The notes under the pieces were generated by a model. It had not been told where the DNA came from. It did not search any database and worked only from the letters and a program-made list of their open reading frames with translations. Shown here in pieces: positions 17,785 through 25,080 of a stretch of 64,000 bases of DNA. The stretch covers positions 37,925 to 101,924 of the forward strand of contig JACDZG010000008.1 of NCBI GenBank assembly GCA_013426805.1, written 5' to 3'. Position 1 is the first letter of the stretch. Every line of letters starts with the position of its first letter. A program made the translations under genes and the position numbers. The DNA comes from Chromatiaceae bacterium. Lineage in GTDB: Bacteria; Pseudomonadota; Gammaproteobacteria; Chromatiales; Chromatiaceae.

Positions 17785-18401
17785 CGCGCCTCCTGGCGGG
17801 GGAGTCCCCGCTCGTCATGGATCAACATGGCGGCCACCCAAACGAACTCGATCAACTCGGCGAGCGCCGCTTCATCCTCCTCGTCCTCGTTCAGCGCGTC
17901 GAGATCCATACGGGTGAGAGTCGCAAAATCGCTCAAGACCTCGCGGCCCTGCTCGGAAAGCTCAGGCGCGGACACCCCCAACACGCCTAATGCGAACAAA
18001 AAGCCACGGATCCAATCGTATAAGGCGGTCGCCCGTTCGACCAGGGGCCGATCGTCGGCGGGCAGCAGCAGCGTAAACCCGATATCCGCGCCCTGGATCT
18101 CGTCCAAGGTGCGCTGTGCCAGCGTATGCAGCCCGTCGCGCGCCGCCGCACAGCGTGGATCGGCCGGTTCAGTGCCGAACCCAACCTCCAGCACCTGGGA
18201 CGGATCCCGATTCGGATCCGTCAGAGGCGTCTGTAGCAACTGGTTGAGCCAGACACGCTCCGGGTCCGGTTCACCGCCGCAGATCAGACCGCACAGGATG
18301 CCCTGCGCCTCGCTCGGAGTCGGGGAGAGCGCGCTGACCTCGAGCAGTTGCCCGATCTGATTCCAGTTCTGATCCCCGCTCTGTTGAGAGTGAATATCCG
18401 T
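17781..18401 (-). CDS. ygfB: UPF0149 (YgfB) family protein with non-canonical start
   Basis: About 206 residues if translation begins at ACG (18401); an ATT lies two codons further. No ATG, GTG or TTG occurs in frame between the upstream TAA (18416-18414) and a TTG at 18239 that would remove the conserved N-terminal third. That third is plainly YgfB-like: T-D-I-H near the start, then S-E-A-Q-G-I-L-C-G-L-I-C-G-G, and later Y-D-W-I-R-G-F-L-F-A-L-G and I-E-F-V-W-V-A-A-M-L-I. A GGAGG (18411-18407) sits five bases before the ACG, ideal spacing. YgfB family members are small helical cytoplasmic proteins; in Pseudomonas one controls an antitermination factor. First gene of the ygfB-pepP-ubiH-ubiI operon. 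Confidence 0.82.
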   Translation of the reverse strand, partial: TDIHSQQSGDQNWNQIGQLLEVSALSPTPSEAQGILCGLICGGEPDPERVWLNQLLQTPLTDPNRDPSQVLEVGFGTEPADPRCAAARDGLHTLAQRTLDEIQGADIGFTLLLPADDRPLVERATALYDWIRGFLFALGVLGVSAPELSEQGREVLSDFATLTRMDLDALNEDEEDEAALAELIEFVWVAAMLIHDERGLPRQEAR

Positions 18402-18463
18402 GGCAGCCTCCGGTTAGTCGGTGGGGGTCGGGCGCCGCGGTGCCCGCCTTTACGTCGGTCGCG

Positions 18464-18471
18464 ATCATAGC
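18464..18471 (-). promoter_or_regulatory. Probable extended -10 promoter of the ygfB operon
   Basis: On the minus strand TGCTATGAT (extended -10, hexamer at 18469-18464) lies about 60 bases before the YgfB coding start, back to back with the zapA-side promoter. The -35 is poor, as expected for an extended -10 element. Confidence 0.5.
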
Positions 18472-18487
18472 ACGCGCTTCGGCCTGA

Positions 18488-18516
18488 TTGACCATGCCTC
18501 GCACCCCTTCTATAGT
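18488..18516 (+). promoter_or_regulatory. Sigma-70 promoter of the coiled-coil gene, zapA and 6S RNA
   Basis: TTGACC (18488-18493), exactly 17 bases, then TATAGT (18511-18516). Transcription would start near 18523, which rules out the upstream ATG at 18494 and supports the TTG start at 18545 for the first gene. Confidence 0.75.
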
Positions 18517-18544
18517 GCGTAAAATTGCTTGGGAGCCCCGCATC

Positions 18545-18754
18545 TTGGCCAATTTCGACATCGCTCAGCTCGAACGCCGGGTGGACGGCCTGATCCACCT
18601 CTGCCGTCGCCTCCGAGAGGAAAACACCTCCTTGCGCGCCCGCCAGGATGTTCTGGTCGCGGAGCGCGGCGAGTTGATCGAAAAGACCGAACAGGCGCGC
18701 AGTCGGGTCGAGGCCATGTTGTCGCGGCTGCGCGCGATGGAGGAGAGCCTGTGA
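18545..18754 (+). CDS. TIGR02449-like small coiled-coil protein upstream of zapA
   Basis: 69 residues from a TTG start, preceded by GGGAG at 18531-18535. The whole chain is one predicted coiled coil: F-D-I-A-Q-L-E-R-R-V-D-G-L-I, then R-R-L-R-E-E-N-T-S-L-R-A-R-Q-D-V-L, similar to ZapB and the TIGR02449 family that precedes zapA in many gammaproteobacteria. It ends in a four-base overlap (GTGA) with zapA. The likely role is in Z-ring organisation; this is inference from linkage and coiled-coil character. Confidence 0.8.
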   Translation: MANFDIAQLERRVDGLIHLCRRLREENTSLRARQDVLVAERGELIEKTEQARSRVEAMLSRLRAMEESL

Positions 18755-19080
18755 CCGAACAACCCATCGGAGTCGACATCAAGATCCTGGACAAGGATTA
18801 CCGGATCGCCTGTCCGGCGGAGGAACAGAACGAGTTGCTGGTGTCGGCGCGCTTCCTCGACAGCCGGATGCGCGAGATTCGCCAGACCGGACGCGTCATC
18901 GGCACCGACCGCATTGCGGTCCTGGCCGCGCTGAACATCGTCCATGAATTGCTGCAGGTGCAAAACGGACAGCCCGGCCTGGACAGCGATCTCGCGCGGC
19001 GGCTGGCTCGACTGGAGGAGCGGATCGGGGAAGCGCTTTCCGCCGAAGCGGGTCTGGACTCATCGCCCGAAAGGGTATAG
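18751..19080 (+). CDS. zapA: Cell division protein ZapA
   Basis: 109 residues from a GTG that overlaps the previous stop, behind a GGAGGAGA ribosome-binding site. N-terminal globular part reads V-D-I-K-I-L-D-K-D-Y-R-I-A-C-P, followed by R-F-L-D-S-R-M-R-E-I-R and I-A-V-L-A-A-L-N-I-V-H-E-L, then a C-terminal coiled coil, all typical of ZapA, which bundles FtsZ filaments at midcell. The next element on the same strand is the 6S RNA, as in E. coli. Confidence 0.93.
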   Translation: MTEQPIGVDIKILDKDYRIACPAEEQNELLVSARFLDSRMREIRQTGRVIGTDRIAVLAALNIVHELLQVQNGQPGLDSDLARRLARLEERIGEALSAEAGLDSSPERV

Positions 19081-19087
19081 CCTACTC

Positions 19088-19284
19088 CTCAGACACCCCC
19101 TGTAGTGTTCGACCGTGGCCTGGGTATTTTCTTGAGCCTAATTTGTACCCCGGGAGCATGACCCTGAGGCTGTTGCGCAAGTCCGCCACGAGCGGAAAGC
19201 CTGAAGCCAATGCGACTGTTCCCACTTGAACCCTGCGGTTCAAGAACAAAGGTCACGACGGCACAGACGGGGGGTGTCCCCTTT
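19088..19284 (+). ncRNA. ssrS: 6S RNA (SsrS)
   Basis: Located between zapA and the 5-formyl-THF cyclo-ligase gene, exactly the E. coli zapA-ssrS-ygfA position. The ends pair perfectly: GACACCCCC at 19092-19100 with GGGGGTGTC at 19270-19278. Internally the strand contains G-rich and AAGCCTGAAGCCAATGCGAC-like sequence resembling E. coli 6S, and the hairpin CTTGAACC...GGTTCAAG matches the E. coli CTTGAACC/GGTTCAAG element almost exactly. 6S RNA mimics an open promoter and sequesters sigma-70 RNA polymerase in stationary phase. Exact ends are estimated; a short T-run (19282-19286) follows the closing stem. Confidence 0.88.
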
Positions 19285-19285
19285 T

Positions 19286-19341
19286 TAGTGGATAGTGGAT
19301 AGTGGATAGTGGATAGTGGATAGTGGATAGTGGATAGTGGA
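19286..19341. repeat. Heptanucleotide tandem array (TAGTGGA)8
   Basis: Eight perfect head-to-tail copies of the 7-mer TAGTGGA, starting directly after the T-run at the 3' end of 6S RNA. Because 7 is not a multiple of 3, the TAG falls in all three forward frames. The following 116 bases to the next gene show nothing further. Confidence 0.97.
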
Positions 19342-19457
19342 GCGTCTTCGGGCTCGGTTCTGACCAGTGCCGATGATCGCGAACCGATTGACCGATGCAC
19401 CACGCCCGCCGCTGACCACGGCCAACCCGTCCCGCCATCGGCGGTATCGGCTGTCCA

Positions 19458-20075
19458 TTGCGGGCTGCCACGCTGAGCGCGCTTCGAGCATTAAGGCGTG
19501 ACCTGCGCGCGGCGCGGCGTCGGCTCTCTGCGCAAGAACAACGCGACCATACCATCGCCTTGACCCGAATGCTGGGACGCGCGCCGGCTTTTCTGAGCGC
19601 GCGCCGGATCGCCGCCTACTGGCCCGCGGACGGAGAACTGAACCCCGGACCCCTCCTGCAAGCAGCCATCGCGCGCGGCCGGCGCGGCTTCCTGCCGATG
19701 TTGCGACCCGGCAAGGGCCGTAAACTCTGGTTCCTGCCCTATCGACCCGGCGAGCCGATGCGTGCCAATCGCTTCGGCATACCGGAACCAGCCCGGCGGC
19801 GACGACGCCGGGTGCTCGCCTGGACCCTGGACCTCATCCTGGTGCCCTTGGTCGGATTCGATGCCGACTGCAACCGCCTAGGCATGGGCGGCGGCTTCTA
19901 TGACCGCACCCTGAGCTTCCTGCGCCGGCGCGCACACTGGCACCGACCCTGCCTGATCGGCATTGCGCACGAATGCCAGCGGGTGGAGCGTATTCAACCC
20001 CAACCCTGGGACATCCCGCTGGACGCGGTGGCGACCGAACGGGGACTTTATCGGCGAAGCAGCAGCATAGGGTAA
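19458..20075 (+). CDS. fau: 5-formyltetrahydrofolate cyclo-ligase
   Basis: 205 residues, apparently from a TTG start. ATP-dependent conversion of 5-formyl-THF to 5,10-methenyl-THF. Family motifs: L-R-R-D-L-R-A-A-R-R near the N-terminus, basic loop R-P-G-K-G-R-K-L-W-F (about 84-93), V-P-L-V-G-F-D (about 129-135), and the ligand loop N-R-L-G-M-G-G-G-F-Y-D-R (about 139-150). The zapA-6S-fau order is conserved in gammaproteobacteria, where the gene can be expressed from the processed 6S transcript. The N-terminal region is highly arginine-rich. Confidence 0.9.
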   Translation: MRAATLSALRALRRDLRAARRRLSAQEQRDHTIALTRMLGRAPAFLSARRIAAYWPADGELNPGPLLQAAIARGRRGFLPMLRPGKGRKLWFLPYRPGEPMRANRFGIPEPARRRRRRVLAWTLDLILVPLVGFDADCNRLGMGGGFYDRTLSFLRRRAHWHRPCLIGIAHECQRVERIQPQPWDIPLDAVATERGLYRRSSSIG

Positions 20076-20221
20076 CCAAGGCCATCAGGGGACGCCGTGG
20101 GCGTCTCGGTCGTTGTCGTTGTTTAGGCCGTAGGGCGGACGAAACCCTGATCAAAGCCGCCATCGCCTGGGCAACGCATTGAATTCTCTGTGTTCTCTGT
20201 GGTGAACAGTCCGGCCAAGGA

Positions 20222-21772
20222 TCAACCGGTATCGGAGTCAGGCAAGCGCCCCGCGAAAATCCGATAGGCCGGATTGTCGGTCTCATCCCAATGCGGATAG
20301 CCCAGAGCGTCGAGTGAGCGGCGGAATGCGGCCTGTTCATCGGCCGGCACCGTCGCCCCCATCAGCACCCGACCGTAGGCCGCGCCATGGTTGCGATAAT
20401 GAAACAGCGTGATGTTCCAGCGCTTGCCGAGCCCGGTCAGAAAATCGAGCAAGGCACCAGGGCGTTGCGGAAATTCAAAGCGCACCAGGGTCTCGGTCGC
20501 ACCGCAGGCCGCGATGCCTGGGGCGTGACCGCCCACCATGTAGCGGATATGCAACTTTGCCGTTTCGTTGTCCGTCATGTCCAGCACTCCGAACCCCTTT
20601 TCGATGAGCCGCGCGATCAACTCGGCGCGCTCCTCGTCGCCGCGGCCGAGCTCCACGCCCACGAAGACTTGGGCGCGCTGCGCATCCGCATAGCGATAAT
20701 TGAACTCGGTGATCTGGCGCCTGCCGATCACCCGGCAGAAGGCGAAGAAACTTCCCGGCCGCTCGGGAATCTCTACCGCCAACAGAGCCTCGCGCCGCTC
20801 GCCCAATTCAGCACGCTCGGCGATATGCCGCAGACGGTCGAAATTCACATTGGCGCCGCTCTCGATGGCCACCAGGTGCTCACCACGGCAACCGGTGCGC
20901 TCAACATAACGCTTCAGACCCGCCACCGCCAAGGCCCCGGCCGGCTCGGCGATGCCGCGGGTGTCGTCGAAGATGTCCTTGATCGCGGCACAGATCTCAT
21001 CGGCGCTGACCAGGATCACCTCATCCACCCGGGTACGCGCCAGACGGAAGGTCTCCTCCCCGATCAGCCGCACCGCCACGCCGTCGGCGAACAGACCCAC
21101 CTGCGGGAGTTCCACCCGCCGCCCGGCCGCCAGTGCCGCGTGCAGGGTCGGCGCGTCCTCCGGTTCCACACCGACGATCCGCACCTGCGGCATCAGCCAC
21201 TTCACATAGGTGCTGATTCCCGCGATCAGACCGCCGCCGCCCACGGGGACGAAGATGGCATCGGGCGGCCGCGGATGCTGGCGCAGGATCTCCATGCCGA
21301 TCGTTCCCTGCCCGGCGATGACTTCCGGATCGTCGAAGGGATGCACGAAGGTCAGGCCGCGCTCCGCTACCAACTCCATCGCATGGGCATAGGCGTCGTC
21401 ATAGGAATCACCGAAGAGCACCGCCTTGCCGCCCAAGGCCCGCACGGATCGGACCTTGATGGCCGGGGTGGTCCGCGGCATGACGATGGTGGACGCCACC
21501 CCCAGGCGCGTCGCCCCCAGGGCCACGCCCTGCGCATGGTTACCCGCGCTGGCCGCGATCACCCCGCGGGCGCGTACCTCCGGGCTCAGATGCACCAGCT
21601 TGTTGTAGGCCCCGCGCAGCTTGAAGGAGAACACCGGCTGCAAGTCCTCACGCTTGAGAAACACCTGATTCCCCAGGCGCGATGACAGTTGGGCGGCCAG
21701 GGTCAGGGGCGTTTCCTGGGCGACCTCGTAGACCCGCGCCCTCAGGATCCGTTCGATGTAGCTGTCCGGCAT
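20222..21772 (-). CDS. ilvA: Threonine ammonia-lyase, biosynthetic (IlvA)
   Basis: 516 residues from the ATG at 21772. Deaminates threonine to 2-oxobutanoate, first committed step to isoleucine. PLP lysine in F-S-F-K-L-R-G-A-Y-N (about 51-60), phosphate-binding G-G-G-G-L-I-A-G (about 177-184) and S-A-G-N-H-A-Q-G (about 75-82). The C-terminal third holds two ACT-like regulatory repeats (E-I-P-E-R-P-G-S-F near 336 and F-E-F-P-Q-R-P-G-A-L near 430), so the enzyme is the isoleucine-inhibited biosynthetic form. Monocistronic; convergent with fau. Confidence 0.95.
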   Translation of the reverse strand: MPDSYIERILRARVYEVAQETPLTLAAQLSSRLGNQVFLKREDLQPVFSFKLRGAYNKLVHLSPEVRARGVIAASAGNHAQGVALGATRLGVASTIVMPRTTPAIKVRSVRALGGKAVLFGDSYDDAYAHAMELVAERGLTFVHPFDDPEVIAGQGTIGMEILRQHPRPPDAIFVPVGGGGLIAGISTYVKWLMPQVRIVGVEPEDAPTLHAALAAGRRVELPQVGLFADGVAVRLIGEETFRLARTRVDEVILVSADEICAAIKDIFDDTRGIAEPAGALAVAGLKRYVERTGCRGEHLVAIESGANVNFDRLRHIAERAELGERREALLAVEIPERPGSFFAFCRVIGRRQITEFNYRYADAQRAQVFVGVELGRGDEERAELIARLIEKGFGVLDMTDNETAKLHIRYMVGGHAPGIAACGATETLVRFEFPQRPGALLDFLTGLGKRWNITLFHYRNHGAAYGRVLMGATVPADEQAAFRRSLDALGYPHWDETDNPAYRIFAGRLPDSDTG

Positions 21773-21961
21773 GCAGAAACCTTCAGAGGCGAGAGAGATG
21801 ACGCTTGGCACCGCGCGGCGCCCCGGAGCTTGCGCTTGGGCGGGGGCCAAGGCTGAAGCCTTGGACTCTTGGAGCCTGAGCCACACGAAGCGGCGCGTCC
21901 AGCCGCGCGGAAGCGGCTATGATACCCCTTGGTTCATCGTCGGATTCAGCGAGGTCCATCC

Positions 21962-22621
21962 ATGCAACAAGACGAGCAAAAGAAACAGGCCGCCAAGGCG
22001 GCTCTGGCTTATGTGGAAGGCGGTATCATCGGCGTGGGCACCGGGTCCACGGTCAATCACTTCATCGACGCGCTGGCGACCATCAAGGGCCGTATCGACG
22101 GCGCGGTGTCCAGCTCCGAGGTCTCCAGCGCGCGCCTGAAGGGCCACGGCATCCCGGTCTATGACCTCAACGCCGTGGGCGACCTGGCACTCTATGTAGA
22201 CGGCGCCGACGAGACCAATCGTCAGTTGCAACTCATCAAAGGCGGCGGCGGGGCCTTGACGCGCGAGAAAATCGTAGCGGCGGCGAGCGCGCACTTCGTC
22301 TGTATCGCCGATGAGACCAAACTGGTGGACGTCCTCGGCCGCTTCCCGCTGCCGGTGGAGGTCATCCCCATGGCACGCAGTCTGGTGGCCCGGCAACTGG
22401 TTCAACTGGGCGGCACCCCGGTGTGGCGCGAGGGCTTCGTCACCGACAACGGTAACCTGATCCTGGATGTCCAGCACCTGAGCATCCTGGAGCCCGCCAA
22501 ACTGGAGCAACAGATCAACAACCTGCCAGGCGTGGTGACGGTCGGGATCTTCGCCCTGCGGCCGGCCGATGTGCTGATCCTGGGGACGCCTCAGGGGCCG
22601 AAGACGCTCAAGGTGGAGTGA
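21962..22621 (+). CDS. rpiA: Ribose-5-phosphate isomerase A
   Basis: 219 residues; ATG at 21962. Interconverts ribose 5-phosphate and ribulose 5-phosphate, used in the Calvin and pentose phosphate cycles. Signatures: [13 protein letters not shown] (about 26-38), D-G-A-D-E-T (about 82-87), [11 protein letters not shown] (about 95-105), with the catalytic Glu in the last motif. Followed by palindromic sequence and a bidirectional terminator shared with the convergent porin gene. Confidence 0.96.
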   Translation: MQQDEQKKQAAKAALAYVEGGIIGVGTGSTVNHFIDALATIKGRIDGAVSSSEVSSARLKGHGIPVYDLNAVGDLALYVDGADETNRQLQLIKGGGGALTREKIVAAASAHFVCIADETKLVDVLGRFPLPVEVIPMARSLVARQLVQLGGTPVWREGFVTDNGNLILDVQHLSILEPAKLEQQINNLPGVVTVGIFALRPADVLILGTPQGPKTLKVE

Positions 22622-22697
22622 CCGCGGGGGGCTGACAGGTCCGAAATTTCTTGACAGGAAGGCGATTTCCGAATAAGACGCTATCAAGAATCAAGCT

Positions 22698-22783
22698 CCG
22701 TGGGAGCCCGCTTGCGGGCGACGTGACCTGCCGGACTCGAGTCATTGCGCCCCCACCCGTCGCCCGCAAGCGGGCTCCTACGG
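22698..22783. repeat. Inverted-repeat (REP-like) element downstream of rpiA
   Basis: Two 25-base arms (22698-22722 and 22759-22783) are inverted copies with one mismatch, and each arm is itself a small hairpin, GCCCGC-TT-GCGGGC. The same GGGAGCCCGC type of core occurs widely as an interspersed element in related genomes. No ORF. Confidence 0.8.
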
Positions 22784-22846
22784 GTCGGATCTTTCGCGGA
22801 AATTACCTAAGACCTCCATTCCTGCCGATGCTGGCCGCAACAAGAC

Positions 22847-22876
22847 AAAAAAACGGGGCCTGAAGGCCCCGTTTTT
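22847..22876. terminator. Bidirectional terminator between rpiA and porin
   Basis: A-run, stem ACGGGGCC / GGCCCCGT with loop TGAA, then a T-run; works on both strands for the two convergent genes. Confidence 0.88.
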
Positions 22877-22915
22877 AGTCCATCCCTGGCCGCCCGCAGG
22901 CGGGCTTCTAAGTCA

Positions 22916-24613
22916 TCAGAAGCTGTGCATCATGCCGATCGAGAAGCCGCTCCAATCCGCATCCTCGATGTTGTCCGTGACCTGGGTATACAGGGCGAAC
23001 GCGGTGGTGCGCTTGCTGAAGTTGTAGTCATACCCGACGGCCCAAGAACTCTTCTCGCTGTTCTGGACCAGGATGCTGTCGGCAAAGTACTCGCCCAAGG
23101 CGCTCGACGGGCAGGTGTAACGGAAGCCGACATTGTTCGGATCGGCGCAACGGTTCAGGTCGGCACGGCCCCACATCGCCTTGATCATGTTGTTGCCGAA
23201 CGCATAGCCGGCCTGGACCTGGAAGAAATTGCCGTCGGCATCTTCCGGGGCACCATAGATGTGCTCACGGTCTTCATAGATCGCGGTCAGGCTGAAGCCG
23301 TTCCAGTCCAGCAGGCCCAAACCAACACGCCACTTGTTGTCGGACTCGGCGGTCATGCCGGGACCGTATAGCAGCTCGTAGTTGGCGTCGTCAGCCGCAA
23401 AGTTTTCAGCCTCCAGCGACTCGTAGGCAACAGACCCATAGAAAGGCCCGTTCTTGTAGATCGCGGCCAGGGAGTAGGCGCCGGCGATGGAGTCTTCATC
23501 CTCGTTGAACACGCCAAGCGCGGTCGCGCCACCCTGCGGAATGATGGCTGCCATGAACTGGAAGCCGCTCCAGCTCGGGGACACATAGGCCACCGTGCTG
23601 TCGGCGCGCAGATCCTGATAACCGATGGTGTTGTTGTAGTCCGCCAGAGTGTCGGAGAAGAGATCCAGCTTGCCGGTGGAGATCTTCAGCGGGGTGTCGT
23701 GACGGCCCAGCAGGAAGGTACCCCAATCGCCGGCCAGACCAACGAAGGTATTCCGGAAGGCAAAACCGTCAGCGCGGTTACCATTGACGATGTTGTTATC
23801 GCGGTAGGCGTTGGTCATGTCGACGCCGAGTTCGATCTGGTAGACCGCCTTCAGACCGTTGCCCAGATCTTCAGAGCCCTTGACACCGACGCGCGAGGCC
23901 GGACCGAACCAGCTCTGATCCATGCCCCAGCCCTTAAACTTCGTGCCGGACTTGAAGGCCCCGACGGCTGCGGACCCGACCGCGATGCGCTCCAAACTAA
24001 CGAGCCGCTCAACCTGATCCAGGTACTGGGTTTCGGTCATCCGACCGAGCGCATAGTTCTGCTCAAGCAAGTCAGCCTGGGCACTGAAATAATTGTTAAG
24101 CGACGTATAACCAGCCACGGCCCCGCCGGTCGCGAAGGCAGCTTCCCGGGCGCTCTCGATATTCGCGACCTGGGCCGCGCGTTCGGGGCTGTCCACAGGG
24201 AACTTAGTAGGATCGGTGCTGTACAAGTTCGCGGCGGCGACACCGGCTGCTTTAGCCTCGTCCTGACTTGCGCCCGAATTCAAGGCCGCAGTCGCTGCGC
24301 TGTAATAGGCCGCCGTCGCATTGCTGCTCAGGCCGTTTGTCGTCAGCGTGCCCAGAGCCGCGGTGCCGGCCGAGTAGACGGGGCTGAAGGTCCCAAGGCT
24401 CGTGGTCGGGTCGATGGTGCCCGTGCCGTTGAAGGTGGCCATGTTGAACCGGGGGCCGACCTGCTGCCCAGGACGGAAGAACGTGGCGTTCTGCTCGACA
24501 TCGATATAGTCAAGCGAGACATTGACCTTGCCGTAGAGGATGGCTTCGGCAGAGGCGATGGCCGGGGCGGCCATGGCGGCAGCGACTGCCAGGGTGAGTA
24601 ACTTCTTGTTCAT
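22916..24613 (-). CDS. Outer-membrane porin with long N-terminal-side insertion
   Basis: 565 residues. Signal peptide 1-22 (M-N-K-K-L-L-T-L-A-V...A-I-A-S-A), first beta strand A-I-L-Y-G-K-V-N-V-S-L-D-Y, and a C-terminal strand ending in Phe (G-M-M-H-S-F), the outer-membrane assembly signal. The core after residue 237 (S-R-V-G-V-K-G-S-E-D-L-G-N-G) follows the Gram-negative general porin pattern. Between strand one and that point lies a roughly 190-residue Ala/Thr/Ser-rich segment, much of it probably helical, which ordinary porins of 330-400 residues lack. Strong promoter upstream and terminator downstream point to high, monocistronic expression. Confidence 0.88.
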   Translation of the reverse strand: MNKKLLTLAVAAAMAAPAIASAEAILYGKVNVSLDYIDVEQNATFFRPGQQVGPRFNMATFNGTGTIDPTTSLGTFSPVYSAGTAALGTLTTNGLSSNATAAYYSAATAALNSGASQDEAKAAGVAAANLYSTDPTKFPVDSPERAAQVANIESAREAAFATGGAVAGYTSLNNYFSAQADLLEQNYALGRMTETQYLDQVERLVSLERIAVGSAAVGAFKSGTKFKGWGMDQSWFGPASRVGVKGSEDLGNGLKAVYQIELGVDMTNAYRDNNIVNGNRADGFAFRNTFVGLAGDWGTFLLGRHDTPLKISTGKLDLFSDTLADYNNTIGYQDLRADSTVAYVSPSWSGFQFMAAIIPQGGATALGVFNEDEDSIAGAYSLAAIYKNGPFYGSVAYESLEAENFAADDANYELLYGPGMTAESDNKWRVGLGLLDWNGFSLTAIYEDREHIYGAPEDADGNFFQVQAGYAFGNNMIKAMWGRADLNRCADPNNVGFRYTCPSSALGEYFADSILVQNSEKSSWAVGYDYNFSKRTTAFALYTQVTDNIEDADWSGFSIGMMHSF

Positions 24614-24685
24614 CGTGATCTCCGCTGTTGTGGATTTAGCAACAAGGACTGCATAAACCAAAAGCAATCGTGCTTTGCAGGGCTA

Positions 24686-24714
24686 ATCATAGAGGACGCA
24701 CGAGCCCTTTGCAA
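24686..24714 (-). promoter_or_regulatory. Sigma-70 promoter of the porin
   Basis: On the minus strand TTGCAA (24714-24709), 17 bases, TATGAT (24691-24686); start about 24679, giving a 65-base leader with GGAGA before the ATG. Confidence 0.75.
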
Positions 24715-24999
24715 CACGATCGAGAAAAAAAAGAGACACCCGTGACGAATGTTGCGTTTTCGGCACAGGGAGTAGGGGCTCGACTCCCATGCCGGCGGCC
24801 GGGCGACAGACCACGTCCTGGCGCACTGGCGTGGAATCCTGCTTCCCCAAACCAGCCCGACGCACCGGACAGTTGCCAACAGCATTGCCACACACCGCTA
24901 CAGAACCGGTTGAAGACTTGACAGTGCACAGGCCCGGCTGGCCCGACGCTTTCCAACAACTCACTGTTTAGGAAATCATCTTTCGCTCGGCCTGGCCCT

Positions 25000-25015
25000 T
25001 GGCCCGGCATTTGCT
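25000..25015 (+). promoter_or_regulatory. Sigma-54 (-24/-12) promoter of the hup operon
   Basis: TGGCCCGGCATTTGCT fits TGGCACG-N4-TTGCT with one mismatch; GG at 25001-25002 and GC at 25013-25014 have the obligatory 10-base separation. It lies 65 bases upstream of the hupS ATG and matches the intact sigma-54 contact motif in HupR at the end of the operon. Confidence 0.7.
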
Positions 25016-25080
25016 GAATCCGTGCTGCGCACTCAGCCGCGGCCATCGCCGGCGGCCGACTACCTTGAGGGGATGAGCAG

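Larger units (their letters stand above)
24614..25080. other. Divergent intergenic region between porin and hupS
   Basis: Holds the porin promoter (24686-24714, minus strand) and the sigma-54-like hupS promoter (25000-25015, plus strand). The stretch 24715-24999 has no convincing ORF; it is the natural place for HupR and IHF sites, but I found no TTG-N5-CAA (the reported HupR target in Rhodobacter). Confidence 0.7.

Noticed and set aside
19286..19341. Possible CRISPR array
   Set aside because: Seven-base units with no spacers and no cas genes; the same holds for 38823-38878.
19089..19403. Minus-strand ORF with repeated S-T-I-H-Y-P-L residues
   Set aside because: It is the translation of the heptamer array (TCCACTA on that strand) plus antisense 6S RNA; no family-like sequence or start signal.
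24826..24844. Second -24/-12-like sequence (TGGCGTGGAATCCTGCTT)
   Set aside because: GG and GC are 11 bases apart instead of the required 10, and it is far from hupS.
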